Assembly (NCBI RefSeq): GCF_000024365.1
Contig: NC_013235.1
Span: forward strand, 248,001 to 312,000
Length of the DNA: 64,000 bases
Direction of reading: 5' to 3'
Source: Nakamurella multipartita DSM 44233
GTDB lineage: Bacteria; Actinomycetota; Actinomycetes; Mycobacteriales; Nakamurellaceae
Shown: in pieces, positions 35,748 to 44,975 of the stretch
Position numbering within the stretch: position 1 is the stretch's first letter
How the letters are laid out: every line of letters begins with the position of its first letter
Program-made: the position numbers and the translations under genes
Notes under the pieces: model-generated
What the model was told of the DNA's origin: nothing
Databases searched by the model: none
What the model saw: the letters and a program-made list of their open reading frames with translations, nothing else

Positions 35748-36472
35748 TCCGGGTGTTTGGCCGTGCGGTGATCACCCGACGAGCGTCCCTGCAGGCGCCG
35801 CCGCAGCCATGGCCCGACGTGCTGGCGGTAGAACAGCAGATTGTCCGACACCGAGCGGTGCGGGTCTTCGACGCGGGTGGTGGTGGCCGGCGCCGGATGG
35901 CCGAGGGCGGCCAGCACCTGGCCGGCGACCCGGCGGTGGCCGGCGGCGTTGAGATGGATGCGGTCGGCTCCCCAGTACCCGGCCCGGCGGATCTCCTGGT
36001 CGTGCCACATGTCGACGAACGTGAGGCCGAATTCGTCGGTGAGCGCCACGATGTCGGCGGTCAGCGCCTCACCCCGGTGGTGCACGACCTGACCCAGCGG
36101 AATGCGGGAGGTCGGGTCCGGCCCGGCGAGCACGATGAGCCGGACGCCGGCCGCCCGGCAGCGGTCGACGACGTGCCGGGACAGCTCCATCAGCCGGCCC
36201 ATGTCCACGTGCCGGCGCATGATGTCGTTGCCGCCGCCGTTGTAGGTCATCAGCGTGGGCTCGAGCGCAAGCGCGGCCTCCAGTTGCTGGTCCACGATCG
36301 GGCCGAGCTTGCGCCCGCGGATGGCCAGATTGGCGTACTGCACGGGCTCCTGGGTGGCCTGGGCCAGCCCCTCGGCGACCCGGTCGGCCCAGCCGCGCAC
36401 GCTGCCGTCCGCCCGCTCGTCACCGACGCCCTCGGTGAAGCTGTCCCCGATCGCCACGTACCGCACGGGCAC
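35708..36472 (-). CDS. SGNH/GDSL-family hydrolase
   Basis: A 254-residue esterase/lipase-like enzyme of the SGNH fold. Block I is AIGDSFTEGVGD with the nucleophile Ser near residue 11, the Gly block is in YANLAIRGRKLG, the Asn block is NGGGNDIMRR, and block V is YWGADRIHLNAAGHRRVA with the catalytic Asp/His. No signal peptide, so it is probably cytoplasmic. The GTG at 36472 (giving MPVRYVAIGDSFTEG) is preferred; the frame is open slightly upstream. It overlaps the K+ channel gene end, convergent. Confidence 0.85.
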   Translation of the reverse strand: MPVRYVAIGDSFTEGVGDERADGSVRGWADRVAEGLAQATQEPVQYANLAIRGRKLGPIVDQQLEAALALEPTLMTYNGGGNDIMRRHVDMGRLMELSRHVVDRCRAAGVRLIVLAGPDPTSRIPLGQVVHHRGEALTADIVALTDEFGLTFVDMWHDQEIRRAGYWGADRIHLNAAGHRRVAGQVLAALGHPAPATTTRVEDPHRSVSDNLLFYRQHVGPWLRRRLQGRSSGDHRTAKHPDYVTISPREVPRG

Positions 36473-36533
36473 GACTGTATTGCCCGGCCCGCACACGCGG
36501 CGTGAAGGGCACCCGGATGTCGGACGGGGGAAA

Positions 36534-37310
36534 TCAGGGTGCGGGCGAGCCGGCGGTGATCGCGGCCAGGAAGGGGTCGACCACCGCGTGGTAGGCCGGT
36601 GCGTCGTCGCGGCGCACGGTGTGCCCGACGCCGTCGAGCCGAACCTGCCGCGCGAGCGGGTTGGTGATCAGGGCCGGGTCCGGGGCCATCGGGCTGTCGG
36701 TCGGGGCCACCAGCAGGGTCGGCACGGTCAGGCCGTTGAACACCGGCTCCCAGGTCCCGTCGCCGAGGATGAGGCCGTCGTGGATCATCGCCCGGTCGAC
36801 CAGCGGCTTGCTGGCCGCCCTCTCGTCGATCTCCTCGACGGCCCAGCGTGATTCGGCCCGCATGCGGTCGCGTTGGGCCCGCCCGCCGTCGGCGAACGAA
36901 TCCAGGAACGCCTCGTTCATCGCGACGAACTCCGGATCCGGGGTCGTCGCGCCGGGCGGCCGGGCCGGATCCTCCAGCACCAGGCCGCGGACCAGCTCGG
37001 GCCGCGCGGCCGCCGCCCGCAGCGCGAACAGCCCGCCCAGCGAATGCCCGACCACCACCGGCGCCGAATCCAGCGTCGAGAGCACGTCCAGGGTGTCCGA
37101 CAGCCACCAGTCGTAGCAGCGGGTCAGTTGATCCGGTGCGAACCGCGGGGACCGGCCGTGTCCCCGCAGGTCGACCGCGATCAGGTGATACCGGCCCTGC
37201 CAGCGACGGACCGCGTCCGGCCAGGTGGTGCCGGCGTCGCTCAGCCCGTGCAGCAGCACGATCGTGGGATTGCTCGTCTCGCCCCAGGAATAGCTCTCCA
37301 ATTCGCTCAC
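36534..37310 (-). CDS. Alpha/beta-hydrolase
   Basis: A 258-residue alpha/beta-hydrolase fold protein. The oxyanion-hole motif is VLLHGLSDAG, the nucleophile elbow is VVVGHSLGGLFALR (Ser about residue 94), an acidic residue lies in TLLVAPTDSPM and the catalytic His in DGVGHTVRRDDAPAYH. Substrate unknown. Two GTG starts are possible, at 37310 or 37340; the nearer one is used because similarity begins at ESYSWGE. It lies 48 bases downstream of guanine deaminase and could be read through from block IV, though nothing links it to purines. Confidence 0.83.
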   Translation of the reverse strand: MSELESYSWGETSNPTIVLLHGLSDAGTTWPDAVRRWQGRYHLIAVDLRGHGRSPRFAPDQLTRCYDWWLSDTLDVLSTLDSAPVVVGHSLGGLFALRAAAARPELVRGLVLEDPARPPGATTPDPEFVAMNEAFLDSFADGGRAQRDRMRAESRWAVEEIDERAASKPLVDRAMIHDGLILGDGTWEPVFNGLTVPTLLVAPTDSPMAPDPALITNPLARQVRLDGVGHTVRRDDAPAYHAVVDPFLAAITAGSPAP

Positions 37311-37357
37311 CGACCGACTGTCGCATCCGGCGGCCGTCACCGCCAGTCAACATCTGG

Positions 37358-38677
37358 CTACCTGGTGTAGGCCGGCTCTCCGCGCAGCCACACCCCGGCC
37401 ACGTCGTGCGGGGTCGACAGAGCGAACACCCGGGCCAGCGCGTCGGTCGGATCGGCCGCCTGGCGCAGGTTGATGCCCAGGCTGGACGACGGCTCCGGCC
37501 GCAGCCACACCGCGTCGAAATCCCGTCCGACGGTGAGGGTGCCGACCCGGTCGGCCAGCCCGAGGGCGCGGGCGCCGGCGTGGGTGGCCAGGTAGAGCAG
37601 GTGCACCGGGGTCAACGGGAGCCCCTGCGCCCCGAGCAGCTGCTGCATGAAGTACGCCTGCAGCCCCTCCTTGGGCAGGAACAACCCGGTGCCGGCCCCC
37701 ACGTCGGAACCCAGGGCGACCCCGACGCCGTGCCGGACGTGCCGGGCCAGCGGGAACAGGCCGCTGCCCAGGGCCGAGTTGCTGGTCGGGCAGTGCGCCG
37801 CCCACGCGCCGGCCTGCGCCATCAGGTCCAGCTCGTGATCGGTGGGGTGCACGTTGTGGGCGAACACGCTGCGGTCGGTGACCAGGCCGTGCCGGTGGTA
37901 GGTGTCGATGTAGTGCGCGGTGCCGGGGAACAGGTCGGCCACGGTCTGCACCTCGGCCAGGTTCTCGTTGACGTGCGAGGTGAACCAGATGTCGGCGGCG
38001 TGCGCGTCCCGGTCCGAGCCGGGGCCGAGCAACTGCCGGCAGACCTCGAGCATCTCGTCCGTGGTGGACAGCGAGAACCGCGGCGTGACGGCGTATCTGA
38101 GCCGACCCTTGCCGTGCCAGCGGTCGATCAGCCGCTGCGAGGCGGCCAGCGCGTCGGCCGGGCTGCACAGCAGGTCCGGGCGCAGGATCCGGTCCGAGAG
38201 CACCAGTCCGGTGGTCAGGTTCAGCCCGGCGTCCTGGCCGGCGGCGAACAGGATGTCCATCGCCGACTCGAAGTGCGATCCGAACACCAGCGCGGTGGTG
38301 GTGCCGTGCGCGATCAGTTCGGAGACGAACTCCTGGGCCAGCGGCGCCGCGTACTCCGGTTCGGCCAGCCGGCTCTCCTCCGGCAGCGCGCACTGCTCGA
38401 GCCAGTCCAGCAGCGGCATGCCCAGCCCGCCGATGGCCCGCAGCTGCGGGTAGTGCACGTGGGTGTCCACGAATCCGGGCAGCAGCAGCCCGCCGGTCAG
38501 TTCGACCAGCGGCTCATCGGGATGATCGGCCCGCAGAGCCGCGAACGGGCCCCGCTCGCGGATGACCCCGTCGATGACGAGCAGCCCGCCGTCCGGGTCG
38601 GTCGCCAGGGCGTCCGCCGGATCGCCGGCGAACGGGTCACCGGGGGTGTCGACGATGGTGGCGCGGTACAGGGTCAC
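37358..38677 (-). CDS. guaD: Guanine deaminase
   Basis: A 439-residue amidohydrolase that deaminates guanine to xanthine. Metal-site segments: GFVDTHVHYPQLRAIGG (HxH) near residue 74, FTSHVNENLAEVQ, VFAHNVHPTD and GSDVGAGTGLFL (catalytic Asp). CPTSNSALGSGLFPL is characteristic of bacterial guanine deaminases. The GTG start overlaps the xdhC stop (GTGA). It is the last gene of block IV and supplies xanthine to the xanthine dehydrogenase encoded just upstream. Confidence 0.94.
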   Translation of the reverse strand: MTLYRATIVDTPGDPFAGDPADALATDPDGGLLVIDGVIRERGPFAALRADHPDEPLVELTGGLLLPGFVDTHVHYPQLRAIGGLGMPLLDWLEQCALPEESRLAEPEYAAPLAQEFVSELIAHGTTTALVFGSHFESAMDILFAAGQDAGLNLTTGLVLSDRILRPDLLCSPADALAASQRLIDRWHGKGRLRYAVTPRFSLSTTDEMLEVCRQLLGPGSDRDAHAADIWFTSHVNENLAEVQTVADLFPGTAHYIDTYHRHGLVTDRSVFAHNVHPTDHELDLMAQAGAWAAHCPTSNSALGSGLFPLARHVRHGVGVALGSDVGAGTGLFLPKEGLQAYFMQQLLGAQGLPLTPVHLLYLATHAGARALGLADRVGTLTVGRDFDAVWLRPEPSSSLGINLRQAADPTDALARVFALSTPHDVAGVWLRGEPAYTR

Positions 38678-39552
38678 GAGGGCACTCCACTGATGGTTCG
38701 GGCCGCGGAGGTCCCCGCCGACCCGGATGGGGCCGACCCGGATGAGGCTGCCCCGGCCGGGGCGGTGAGGGTCGGCAGCAGGGCGGCGGCCACCGAGACG
38801 GCGATCACCGCGGGCTGTTTGCCGCTGATCTCGGGCCGGCCGATCGGGCAGCGGATCCGGTCGATGGTCTGGGCGGAGTGGCCCTGCTCGGCCAGCCGGC
38901 GCCGGAACCCGGACCACTTGGCCGACGATCCGATCAGGCCGATCGAGCCCAGGTGCGGCAACCGCAGGGCGGCGTCGCAGAGGGCGAAATCCTCGGCGTG
39001 GTCATGGCTCATGATCAGCACGTGCGCGCCGCGGGGCAGCCGCTCCAGGATCTGCTCGCCGAGCACCAGGTGGTGCACGCCGACATCGGCGGCGCCGTCG
39101 GTGATCTCGGCCAGCCGCAACGGCTCCAGCTGGTCGGCTCGGGAGTCGACCAGTTCCAGGCGCAGCTCGAGCCGGGACAGGATCCGGGCCAGTTCGTACC
39201 CGACATGGCCCAGGCCGAAGATGGCCACGGTGGGCCGGGCCGGCATCGGTTCCAGCACGAGAGTCACCTCCCCGCCGCAACATTGGCGTCCGTGCCGGTT
39301 GCGGGCGTGTTCGTTGAGCCGGTGCAGCTGGGTCTCCGGTTCGCCGGCGCCGTCGGCGATCAGCTCCCGGGCCCGGCGGATCGCCGATTCCTCCAGGTTG
39401 CCGCCGCCGACGCTGCCCCAGCTGTGTTCGGAACCGACGACCATCTTGGCCCCGGCCTCCCGCGGGGCGTGGCCCCGCACCGCGACCACCGTGACCAGCA
39501 CGGCCGGTGAACCCTCCCGGCGCAGCTGCGTGAGGGCGTCCAACCAGTCCAT
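38674..39552 (-). CDS. xdhC: XdhC-family molybdenum-cofactor insertion protein
   Basis: A 292-residue chaperone that binds molybdopterin, promotes its sulfuration and hands it to xanthine dehydrogenase. The N-terminal XdhC/CoxI domain has VTVVAVRGHAPREAGAKMVV, WGSVGGGNLEESAIRRAREL and RQCCGGEVTLVLE; the C-terminal Rossmann domain starts VAIFGLGHVGYELARIL and has HDHAEDFALCDAAL and LIGSSAKWSGFRRRL. The tail after 255 is Ala/Ser/Gly-rich. Its ATG overlaps the xdhB stop (TGATG) and its stop overlaps guaD. Confidence 0.94.
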   Translation of the reverse strand: MDWLDALTQLRREGSPAVLVTVVAVRGHAPREAGAKMVVGSEHSWGSVGGGNLEESAIRRARELIADGAGEPETQLHRLNEHARNRHGRQCCGGEVTLVLEPMPARPTVAIFGLGHVGYELARILSRLELRLELVDSRADQLEPLRLAEITDGAADVGVHHLVLGEQILERLPRGAHVLIMSHDHAEDFALCDAALRLPHLGSIGLIGSSAKWSGFRRRLAEQGHSAQTIDRIRCPIGRPEISGKQPAVIAVSVAAALLPTLTAPAGAASSGSAPSGSAGTSAARTISGVPS

Positions 39553-41966
39553 CAGACGCCTGCCAACTCCTGCGCCGACGCGTCCGTGGTCGGCCGGCCG
39601 GTGGCGCCGTTGGTGCCGGCGGTGCCGGCCGTCCGGGCCGCATCGATCGCCCAGTAGACCGCTTCCGGGGTGGCCGGGCTGCCCAGGTCGACCGGGTACC
39701 CGGCCGGCCCGAACTGGGCCACCGCGGCCCGCAGCGCCTCGCGCACGGCGAACGCCTCCATCAGCGGCGGCTCGCCGACCGCCTTGGACCCGTACACCAC
39801 GCCGGACTCGGTGGCCCGCTCGAACAGATGCACGTGGAACTCCTCGGGCATCTCCGAGAAGGACGGGATCTTGTAGGTGCTGGCCGCCTGGGTGTTCAAC
39901 CGGCCCCGGTGCGGGCCGTCGCTGGTGTCCCAGCGCAGCTCCTCCAGGGTGAGCCAGCCGGTGCCCTGGACGAAACCGCCCTCGATTTGCCCGACGTCGA
40001 TCAGCGGCGACAGGCTGTCACCCACGTCGTGCACGATGTCGGCCCGCAGCAACCGGTAGGCGCCGGTGAAGCCGTCCACCTCCACCTCGGCGCAGGCCGC
40101 ACCGTAGGCGAAGTACTTGAACGGCTCGCCCTGCATCCGGTTGGCGTCCCAGTGCAACCCCGCGGTGCGGTAGAAACCGGCCGCCCACAGCTGCACGCGC
40201 TGGAAGTACGCGTCATGGGTGAGCTTGGCCCACTCGATCTGCTTGTCGTGGAACCCGATCCCGGTGACCACGCCGTCGACGAAGCGCACGTCGTCGGGGT
40301 GGATGCCCAGCTGGCCGGCAGCCACCGTCGCCAACCGCTCCCGGATCTGGTCGCAGGCGTTCTTGACCGCGCCGCCGTTGATGTCGGCGCCCGAGCTGGC
40401 CGCGGTGGCCGAGGTGTTGGGCACCTTGTCGGTCCGGGTCGGGGCCAGCCGCACGTAGCTCAGCGGCACCCCGAGCGCGGTGGCCGCGACCTGGATCATC
40501 TTGGTGTGCAGGCCCTGGCCCATCTCCACGCCGCCGTGGTTGATCAGCACCGAGCCGTCCTTGTAGACGTGCACCAGCGCGCCGGCCTGGTTGAAGGCGG
40601 TCAGGTTGAACGAGATGCCGAACTTGACCGGCGTTATGGCCAGCGCGCGCTTGCTGTCGTGGTGGCCGGCGTTGAACGCCGCGATCTGCTCCTGCCGCTG
40701 CGCCACCGAGGCCTTGTCCGACAGCGTTTGCCAGATGGCGGCCAGCCGCTCGGCGTGCCGTACCGGCTGACCGTAGGGGGTGGGCTGGCCGGGGGAGTAG
40801 AAGTTGCGCCGGCGCAGCTCCTCCGGGGCGATCCCCAGCTGGGGGGCGCAGCGGCCCAGGATGTCCTCGATGACGATCATGCCCTGCGGGCCGCCGAATC
40901 CGCGGAAGGCCGTCTGCGAGGTCTTGTTGGTCTTGGCGATCCGCCCGTGCGCCTCGATATCGGGGATCCAGTAGGCATTGTCGATGTGGCACAGGGCCCG
41001 GGCGAGCACCGGCTCGGACAGGTCCAGGCTCCACCCGCCGTCGCTGGTCAGGGTCGCCTTGAGCGCCCGGATCCGGAGGTCGGCGTCGAAGCCGATCTCC
41101 CAGGAGGCGTGGAACGGGTGCCGCTTGCCGGTCATCGTGATGTCCTGGGTGCGGTTCAGGCGCAGCAGCACCGGGCGCCCGGTGATGGTCGCGCCCAGGG
41201 CCGCCACCGCGGCGAACCCGTGCGGTTGCATCTCCTTGCCGCCGAACCCGCCGCCCAGGCGCAGGCACTGCACGGTGATCTCGTGACTGGGCCGGCCCAG
41301 CACGTGCGCGACGATCTCCTGGGTCTCGGACGGGTGCTGGGTGCTGGACTGGACGAAGACCTGACCGGCCTCGTCGACCAGGGCCAGCGCGGCGTTGGTC
41401 TCCAGGTAGAAGTGCTCCTGCCCGCCGAAGGAGAATTCGCCGGAGAACCGGTGCGTGCTGGCGGCCAGGCCGGCGTCGGCGTCACCGCGGCTGACGGTGC
41501 GCTGGGCGCCCTGGAAGCTCTCCGCGGCGATCGCCTCGGGGATCGTCATCAGCGACGGCAGCGGCTCGTACTCGACGACGATCGCCTCGGCACCGAGCCG
41601 GGCGGCATCCTCGGTCTCGCCGAGCACGTAGCAGACCGCATGCCCGTAGAACATGATCTCGGTGGGGAACAGCGGCTCGTCGTGTTTGATGCCGGCGTCG
41701 TTGACCCCGGGCACGTCCTGCGCGGTGAGCACCCGGACCACGCCGGGCACGTCGTAGGCCGGGGTGACGTCGAACGTGGTGACCCGGGCGTGCGCATGCG
41801 GCGCCTGCAACGGCCAGGCGTGCAGCAGGTTCGGCGTGCGGTGGATGAGATCGTCGGTGTACAGCGCCTTGCCGGTGACGTGCAGCGAGGCCGCCTCGTG
41901 CGGCAGCGGCAGGCCGACCTTGGGGTTGTTCGGCCGATCGGCCAAAGGTCCGTGAGCGAAGCTCAT
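39552..41966 (-). CDS. xdhB: Xanthine dehydrogenase, molybdopterin-binding subunit
   Basis: An 804-residue large subunit oxidising hypoxanthine and xanthine to urate at a molybdenum centre. Moco-binding segments appear in the expected order: QCLRLGGGFGGKEMQPHG near residue 240, TSQTAFRGFGGPQGMIVIED, NHGGVEMGQGLHTKMIQVA and the C-terminal GSKAVGEPPLMEAFAVREAL with the catalytic Glu. Length is usual for the XdhB type (about 770-800). The ATG overlaps the xdhA stop by four bases. The tail after about 785 is Thr/Ala/Gly-rich. Confidence 0.96.
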   Translation of the reverse strand: MSFAHGPLADRPNNPKVGLPLPHEAASLHVTGKALYTDDLIHRTPNLLHAWPLQAPHAHARVTTFDVTPAYDVPGVVRVLTAQDVPGVNDAGIKHDEPLFPTEIMFYGHAVCYVLGETEDAARLGAEAIVVEYEPLPSLMTIPEAIAAESFQGAQRTVSRGDADAGLAASTHRFSGEFSFGGQEHFYLETNAALALVDEAGQVFVQSSTQHPSETQEIVAHVLGRPSHEITVQCLRLGGGFGGKEMQPHGFAAVAALGATITGRPVLLRLNRTQDITMTGKRHPFHASWEIGFDADLRIRALKATLTSDGGWSLDLSEPVLARALCHIDNAYWIPDIEAHGRIAKTNKTSQTAFRGFGGPQGMIVIEDILGRCAPQLGIAPEELRRRNFYSPGQPTPYGQPVRHAERLAAIWQTLSDKASVAQRQEQIAAFNAGHHDSKRALAITPVKFGISFNLTAFNQAGALVHVYKDGSVLINHGGVEMGQGLHTKMIQVAATALGVPLSYVRLAPTRTDKVPNTSATAASSGADINGGAVKNACDQIRERLATVAAGQLGIHPDDVRFVDGVVTGIGFHDKQIEWAKLTHDAYFQRVQLWAAGFYRTAGLHWDANRMQGEPFKYFAYGAACAEVEVDGFTGAYRLLRADIVHDVGDSLSPLIDVGQIEGGFVQGTGWLTLEELRWDTSDGPHRGRLNTQAASTYKIPSFSEMPEEFHVHLFERATESGVVYGSKAVGEPPLMEAFAVREALRAAVAQFGPAGYPVDLGSPATPEAVYWAIDAARTAGTAGTNGATGRPTTDASAQELAGV

Positions 41967-43507
41967 TTCGCACCCACCTTTCCAGCATTGGCGTTCTGGG
42001 CATGGAACTTGCGCAGGGACGTGCCGAGCATGGCCGTCCGGTAGGCGGCGCTGGCCCGGTGGTCGCTGATCGGGGTGCCTTCGTCGGCCAGTACCCGGGC
42101 GGCCTCGGCCGCCACCTTCGGGGTCCAGGGCCGGCCGGTCAGGGCGGCCTCGGTGGCGCTCGCGCGGATCGGCATCGCGGCCACCCCGCCGAGCCCGATC
42201 TTGATGTCGGACACCGTGTCCCCGTCCAGACGCAACGCGAAAGCGATGGCGACGCTGGAGATGTCGTCGAAGCGCCGCTTGGCGATCTTGTGGAAGGCGG
42301 AGATCGGGGCCACCGGCAGCGGCAGCGTGATCGTCTTGATCAGCTCGTCCGGCCGTTTGACCGTCTGGCGGTAGCCGGTGAAGTACTCCGACAGCGGCAC
42401 GGTGCGCTCGCCGGCGGCCGACGCCAGCACCAGCGAGGCGTCCAGGGCCAGCAGGGCGGGCGGGCTGTCCCCGATCGGTGAGCCGGTGCCCAGGTTGCCG
42501 CCCAGGGTGGCGCCGTTGCGGATGAGCCGGGAGGCGAACTGGGGGAACAGCTCGGCCAGCAGCGGCACCCGGCCGTCCAGCAGCCGCTCCACCTCCGAGA
42601 GGGTCAGCGCGGCACCGATCTCGATCCGGTCGGGTTGCACCGAGAACGTGCGCAGCTCCGCCACCCGGTCCAGGGCGATGGTCAGCTCGGCCCGGACGTG
42701 CCGGATGTTGAGCTCGACGCCCCAGTCGGTGGACCCGGCGACCAGCCGGGCATCCGGGTGCTGCGCCAGCAGCTCCAGGGCCTGGGCCAGGTCGGCCGGC
42801 CGGCGGTAGGCGGTGCCGCCGGTGGTGATGACCGTCGGCGCGGGGGCCGGGGCCGGGGCGGACCGGCGCTGGGCCAGCGCGTCGGATTCGTCGGGCGAAC
42901 CCAGCGCGTAGGCGGCGTCCCGGATCGGCCGGTACCCGGTGCACCGGCACAGGTTGCCGGACAGGGCATGCAGGTCGAAGCCGTTGGGCCCGTGCTCGTG
43001 GTCGGGGGCGTGCCCGGGGGCGGCTGGATCGGCGCCGGCCTCCGCGCGGGAATGACCGTTGGTACCCGGCTCTGCGGTGGCGGCCTCGGCCTCGGCGTCG
43101 GCCGGCGAGCGGTCGGCCCGGTAGTACTCCGCGGCCATCGAGCAGATGAAGCCCGGCGTGCAGTAGCCGCACTGCGACCCACCGCGCACCGCCATCTGCT
43201 CCTGGACCGGGTGCAGCCGTTCGGGATCGCCCAACCCCTCGGAGGTGACGACCTCCTGGGCGTCGAAGCCGGCGGCCGGCACCAGGCACGCGTTGATCGC
43301 GGTCCAGCGGGTGGTGGCCGAGCCATTGGCGCCGGTCGCTTCGGCGGGACGGGCGACCAGTACCGCGCAGGCACCGCACTCGCCTTCGGCGCAGCCCTCC
43401 TTGCACCCGGTGTATCCGGTCGAGCGCAGCCATTCCAGCAGCGTGGTGTGACCGCCGACCTCGCCCAACGGGCGGGCCCGGCCGTTCACGACGACGTGAG
43501 GCTCCAT
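41963..43507 (-). CDS. xdhA: Xanthine dehydrogenase, [2Fe-2S]/FAD subunit
   Basis: A 514-residue small subunit carrying electrons from molybdenum through two [2Fe-2S] clusters to FAD. The plant-ferredoxin-type cluster ligands are GCKEGCAEGECGACAVLV (about 40-57); the helical second cluster uses SQCGYCTPGF and NLCRCTGYRPIRD. The FAD domain follows (VAGSTDWGVELNIRH, NGATLGGNLGTGSPIGDSPP). Between the two halves of the second cluster site is an unusual Ala/Glu/Pro/His-rich insertion of about 40 residues. Start is the ATG at 43507. Confidence 0.95.
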   Translation of the reverse strand: MEPHVVVNGRARPLGEVGGHTTLLEWLRSTGYTGCKEGCAEGECGACAVLVARPAEATGANGSATTRWTAINACLVPAAGFDAQEVVTSEGLGDPERLHPVQEQMAVRGGSQCGYCTPGFICSMAAEYYRADRSPADAEAEAATAEPGTNGHSRAEAGADPAAPGHAPDHEHGPNGFDLHALSGNLCRCTGYRPIRDAAYALGSPDESDALAQRRSAPAPAPAPTVITTGGTAYRRPADLAQALELLAQHPDARLVAGSTDWGVELNIRHVRAELTIALDRVAELRTFSVQPDRIEIGAALTLSEVERLLDGRVPLLAELFPQFASRLIRNGATLGGNLGTGSPIGDSPPALLALDASLVLASAAGERTVPLSEYFTGYRQTVKRPDELIKTITLPLPVAPISAFHKIAKRRFDDISSVAIAFALRLDGDTVSDIKIGLGGVAAMPIRASATEAALTGRPWTPKVAAEAARVLADEGTPISDHRASAAYRTAMLGTSLRKFHAQNANAGKVGAK

Positions 43508-43569
43508 GTGTTGACTCCCTCGTCTCCCCGTGACGATATCCCCGTCCGGGAGGTGTGCTCGAATTCTTC

Positions 43570-44931
43570 TCAGATGCCCGCGCGAGCCAGCAGTTTCTTG
43601 CTGGCGTCGCGGACCTCGGTGGCGTAGCGGTCGGTGTCCACGGTGCTCAGGCGTCCCTGCTCGACGATCGGCCGTCCACCGACCAGCAGCAACTCCAGGG
43701 GCGGCGGGGCCCCGAGCACCAGGGCGGCGATCGGGTCGACGATGTCGATGTGCGGCAACGTGTCCAGCCGCCACACGGCGATGTCGGCCAGCTTGCCCAC
43801 CTCCAGCGAGCCGATCTCGTCCTGCCGGCCCAGGACCCGGGCGCCGCCCATGGTCGCCATGTCCAGGGCATCGCGGACGGTCAACGCCTGCGGACCGCCC
43901 TTGGCCCGGGCGAAGAGCAGGGCGTGCCGGGCCTCCTCCAGCAGCGCGCAGGCCTCGTTGGACGCGGCCCCGTCGACGCCCAGGCCGACGGCCACCCCGG
44001 CGTCGCGCAGGTCCCGGGCCCGGGCGATGCCCGAGCCCAGGCGCGCGTTGGAGGTGGGGCAGTGCGCCACCGAGGTGCCGGTGCGGGCCAGGCTGGCGAT
44101 CGAGTCGTCGGTCAGCCACACCGAGTGGGCCAGCCAGACCTCCGGCCCCAGCCACCCCACCGACTCCATGTACTCCACCGGCGAGCAGCCGAAATGCTCC
44201 TGGCAGTACTGCTCCTCGTCCAGCGTCTCGCACAGGTGGGTGTGCATCCGGACGCCCTTGCGCCGCGAGAGTTCCGCGGTCTGCCGGAGCAGGTCGCCGG
44301 TCACCGAGAACGGGGAGCAGGGGGCCACCCCGATCCGCAGCATCGAGCCGAACGACGGGTCGTGGTGGGTGTCGATCGCCTCCTCGGTGGCGGCCAGGAT
44401 CGCGTCGATGTCCTCGACCACGTTGTCCGGCGGCAGGCCGCCCTTGCTCCGGCCCAGGTCCATCGACCCGCGGGTCGGGTGGAACCGCAGTCCCACCCGC
44501 GCCGCCGCGTCGATCTCCGCCTTCAGCACGTCGCCCCCGTCGCGCGGGAAGACGTAGTGATGGTCGGTGGTGGTGGTGCAGCCGGTCCCGGCCAGCCAGG
44601 ACAGGCCGCCGGTGGCCGCGACGTTCACCAGTTCGGCGTCGATCTGGCCCCACACCGGGTACAGCGTGGTGAGCCAGCCGAACAGGGTGTCGTCCACGGC
44701 CAGGCCGCGGGTGATCCACTGATACAGGTGGTGGTGCGTGTTCACGAACCCGGGAGTGATCAGGCAGCCGGTCGCGTCGAGAATGCGGGCGTCGGCCGCT
44801 CCCGGTACTGCCGGCCCGTTGCCGACGGCGGTGATCAGACCGTCGGTGACGACGACGTGGCCGTTGCGGTACTCGGTGGCCGAGCCGTCGACCGTGGCGA
44901 CATGGGCGCCTTGCAGCACAAGGGTTGTCAT
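43570..44931 (-). CDS. 8-Oxoguanine deaminase
   Basis: A 453-residue amidohydrolase of the AtzA/TrzN/8-oxoguanine deaminase branch, converting 8-oxoguanine directly to urate. Motifs: GFVNTHHHLYQWITRGLAVD (HxH) near residue 67, MHTHLCETLDEEQYC, LAHSVWLTDD, CPTSNARLGSGIAR and GLGVDGAASNEA with the catalytic Asp. The HHHLYQ-type opening is characteristic of this group and differs from guaD. In block IV it lies between the permease-OHCU fusion and xdhA, supporting a purine-salvage role. ATG start at 44931. Confidence 0.9.
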   Translation of the reverse strand: MTTLVLQGAHVATVDGSATEYRNGHVVVTDGLITAVGNGPAVPGAADARILDATGCLITPGFVNTHHHLYQWITRGLAVDDTLFGWLTTLYPVWGQIDAELVNVAATGGLSWLAGTGCTTTTDHHYVFPRDGGDVLKAEIDAAARVGLRFHPTRGSMDLGRSKGGLPPDNVVEDIDAILAATEEAIDTHHDPSFGSMLRIGVAPCSPFSVTGDLLRQTAELSRRKGVRMHTHLCETLDEEQYCQEHFGCSPVEYMESVGWLGPEVWLAHSVWLTDDSIASLARTGTSVAHCPTSNARLGSGIARARDLRDAGVAVGLGVDGAASNEACALLEEARHALLFARAKGGPQALTVRDALDMATMGGARVLGRQDEIGSLEVGKLADIAVWRLDTLPHIDIVDPIAALVLGAPPPLELLLVGGRPIVEQGRLSTVDTDRYATEVRDASKKLLARAGI

Positions 44932-44975
44932 TTCACTCCGTCGGGTGGTGGGCGGGTGGCGGGGGGAACGAGCGG

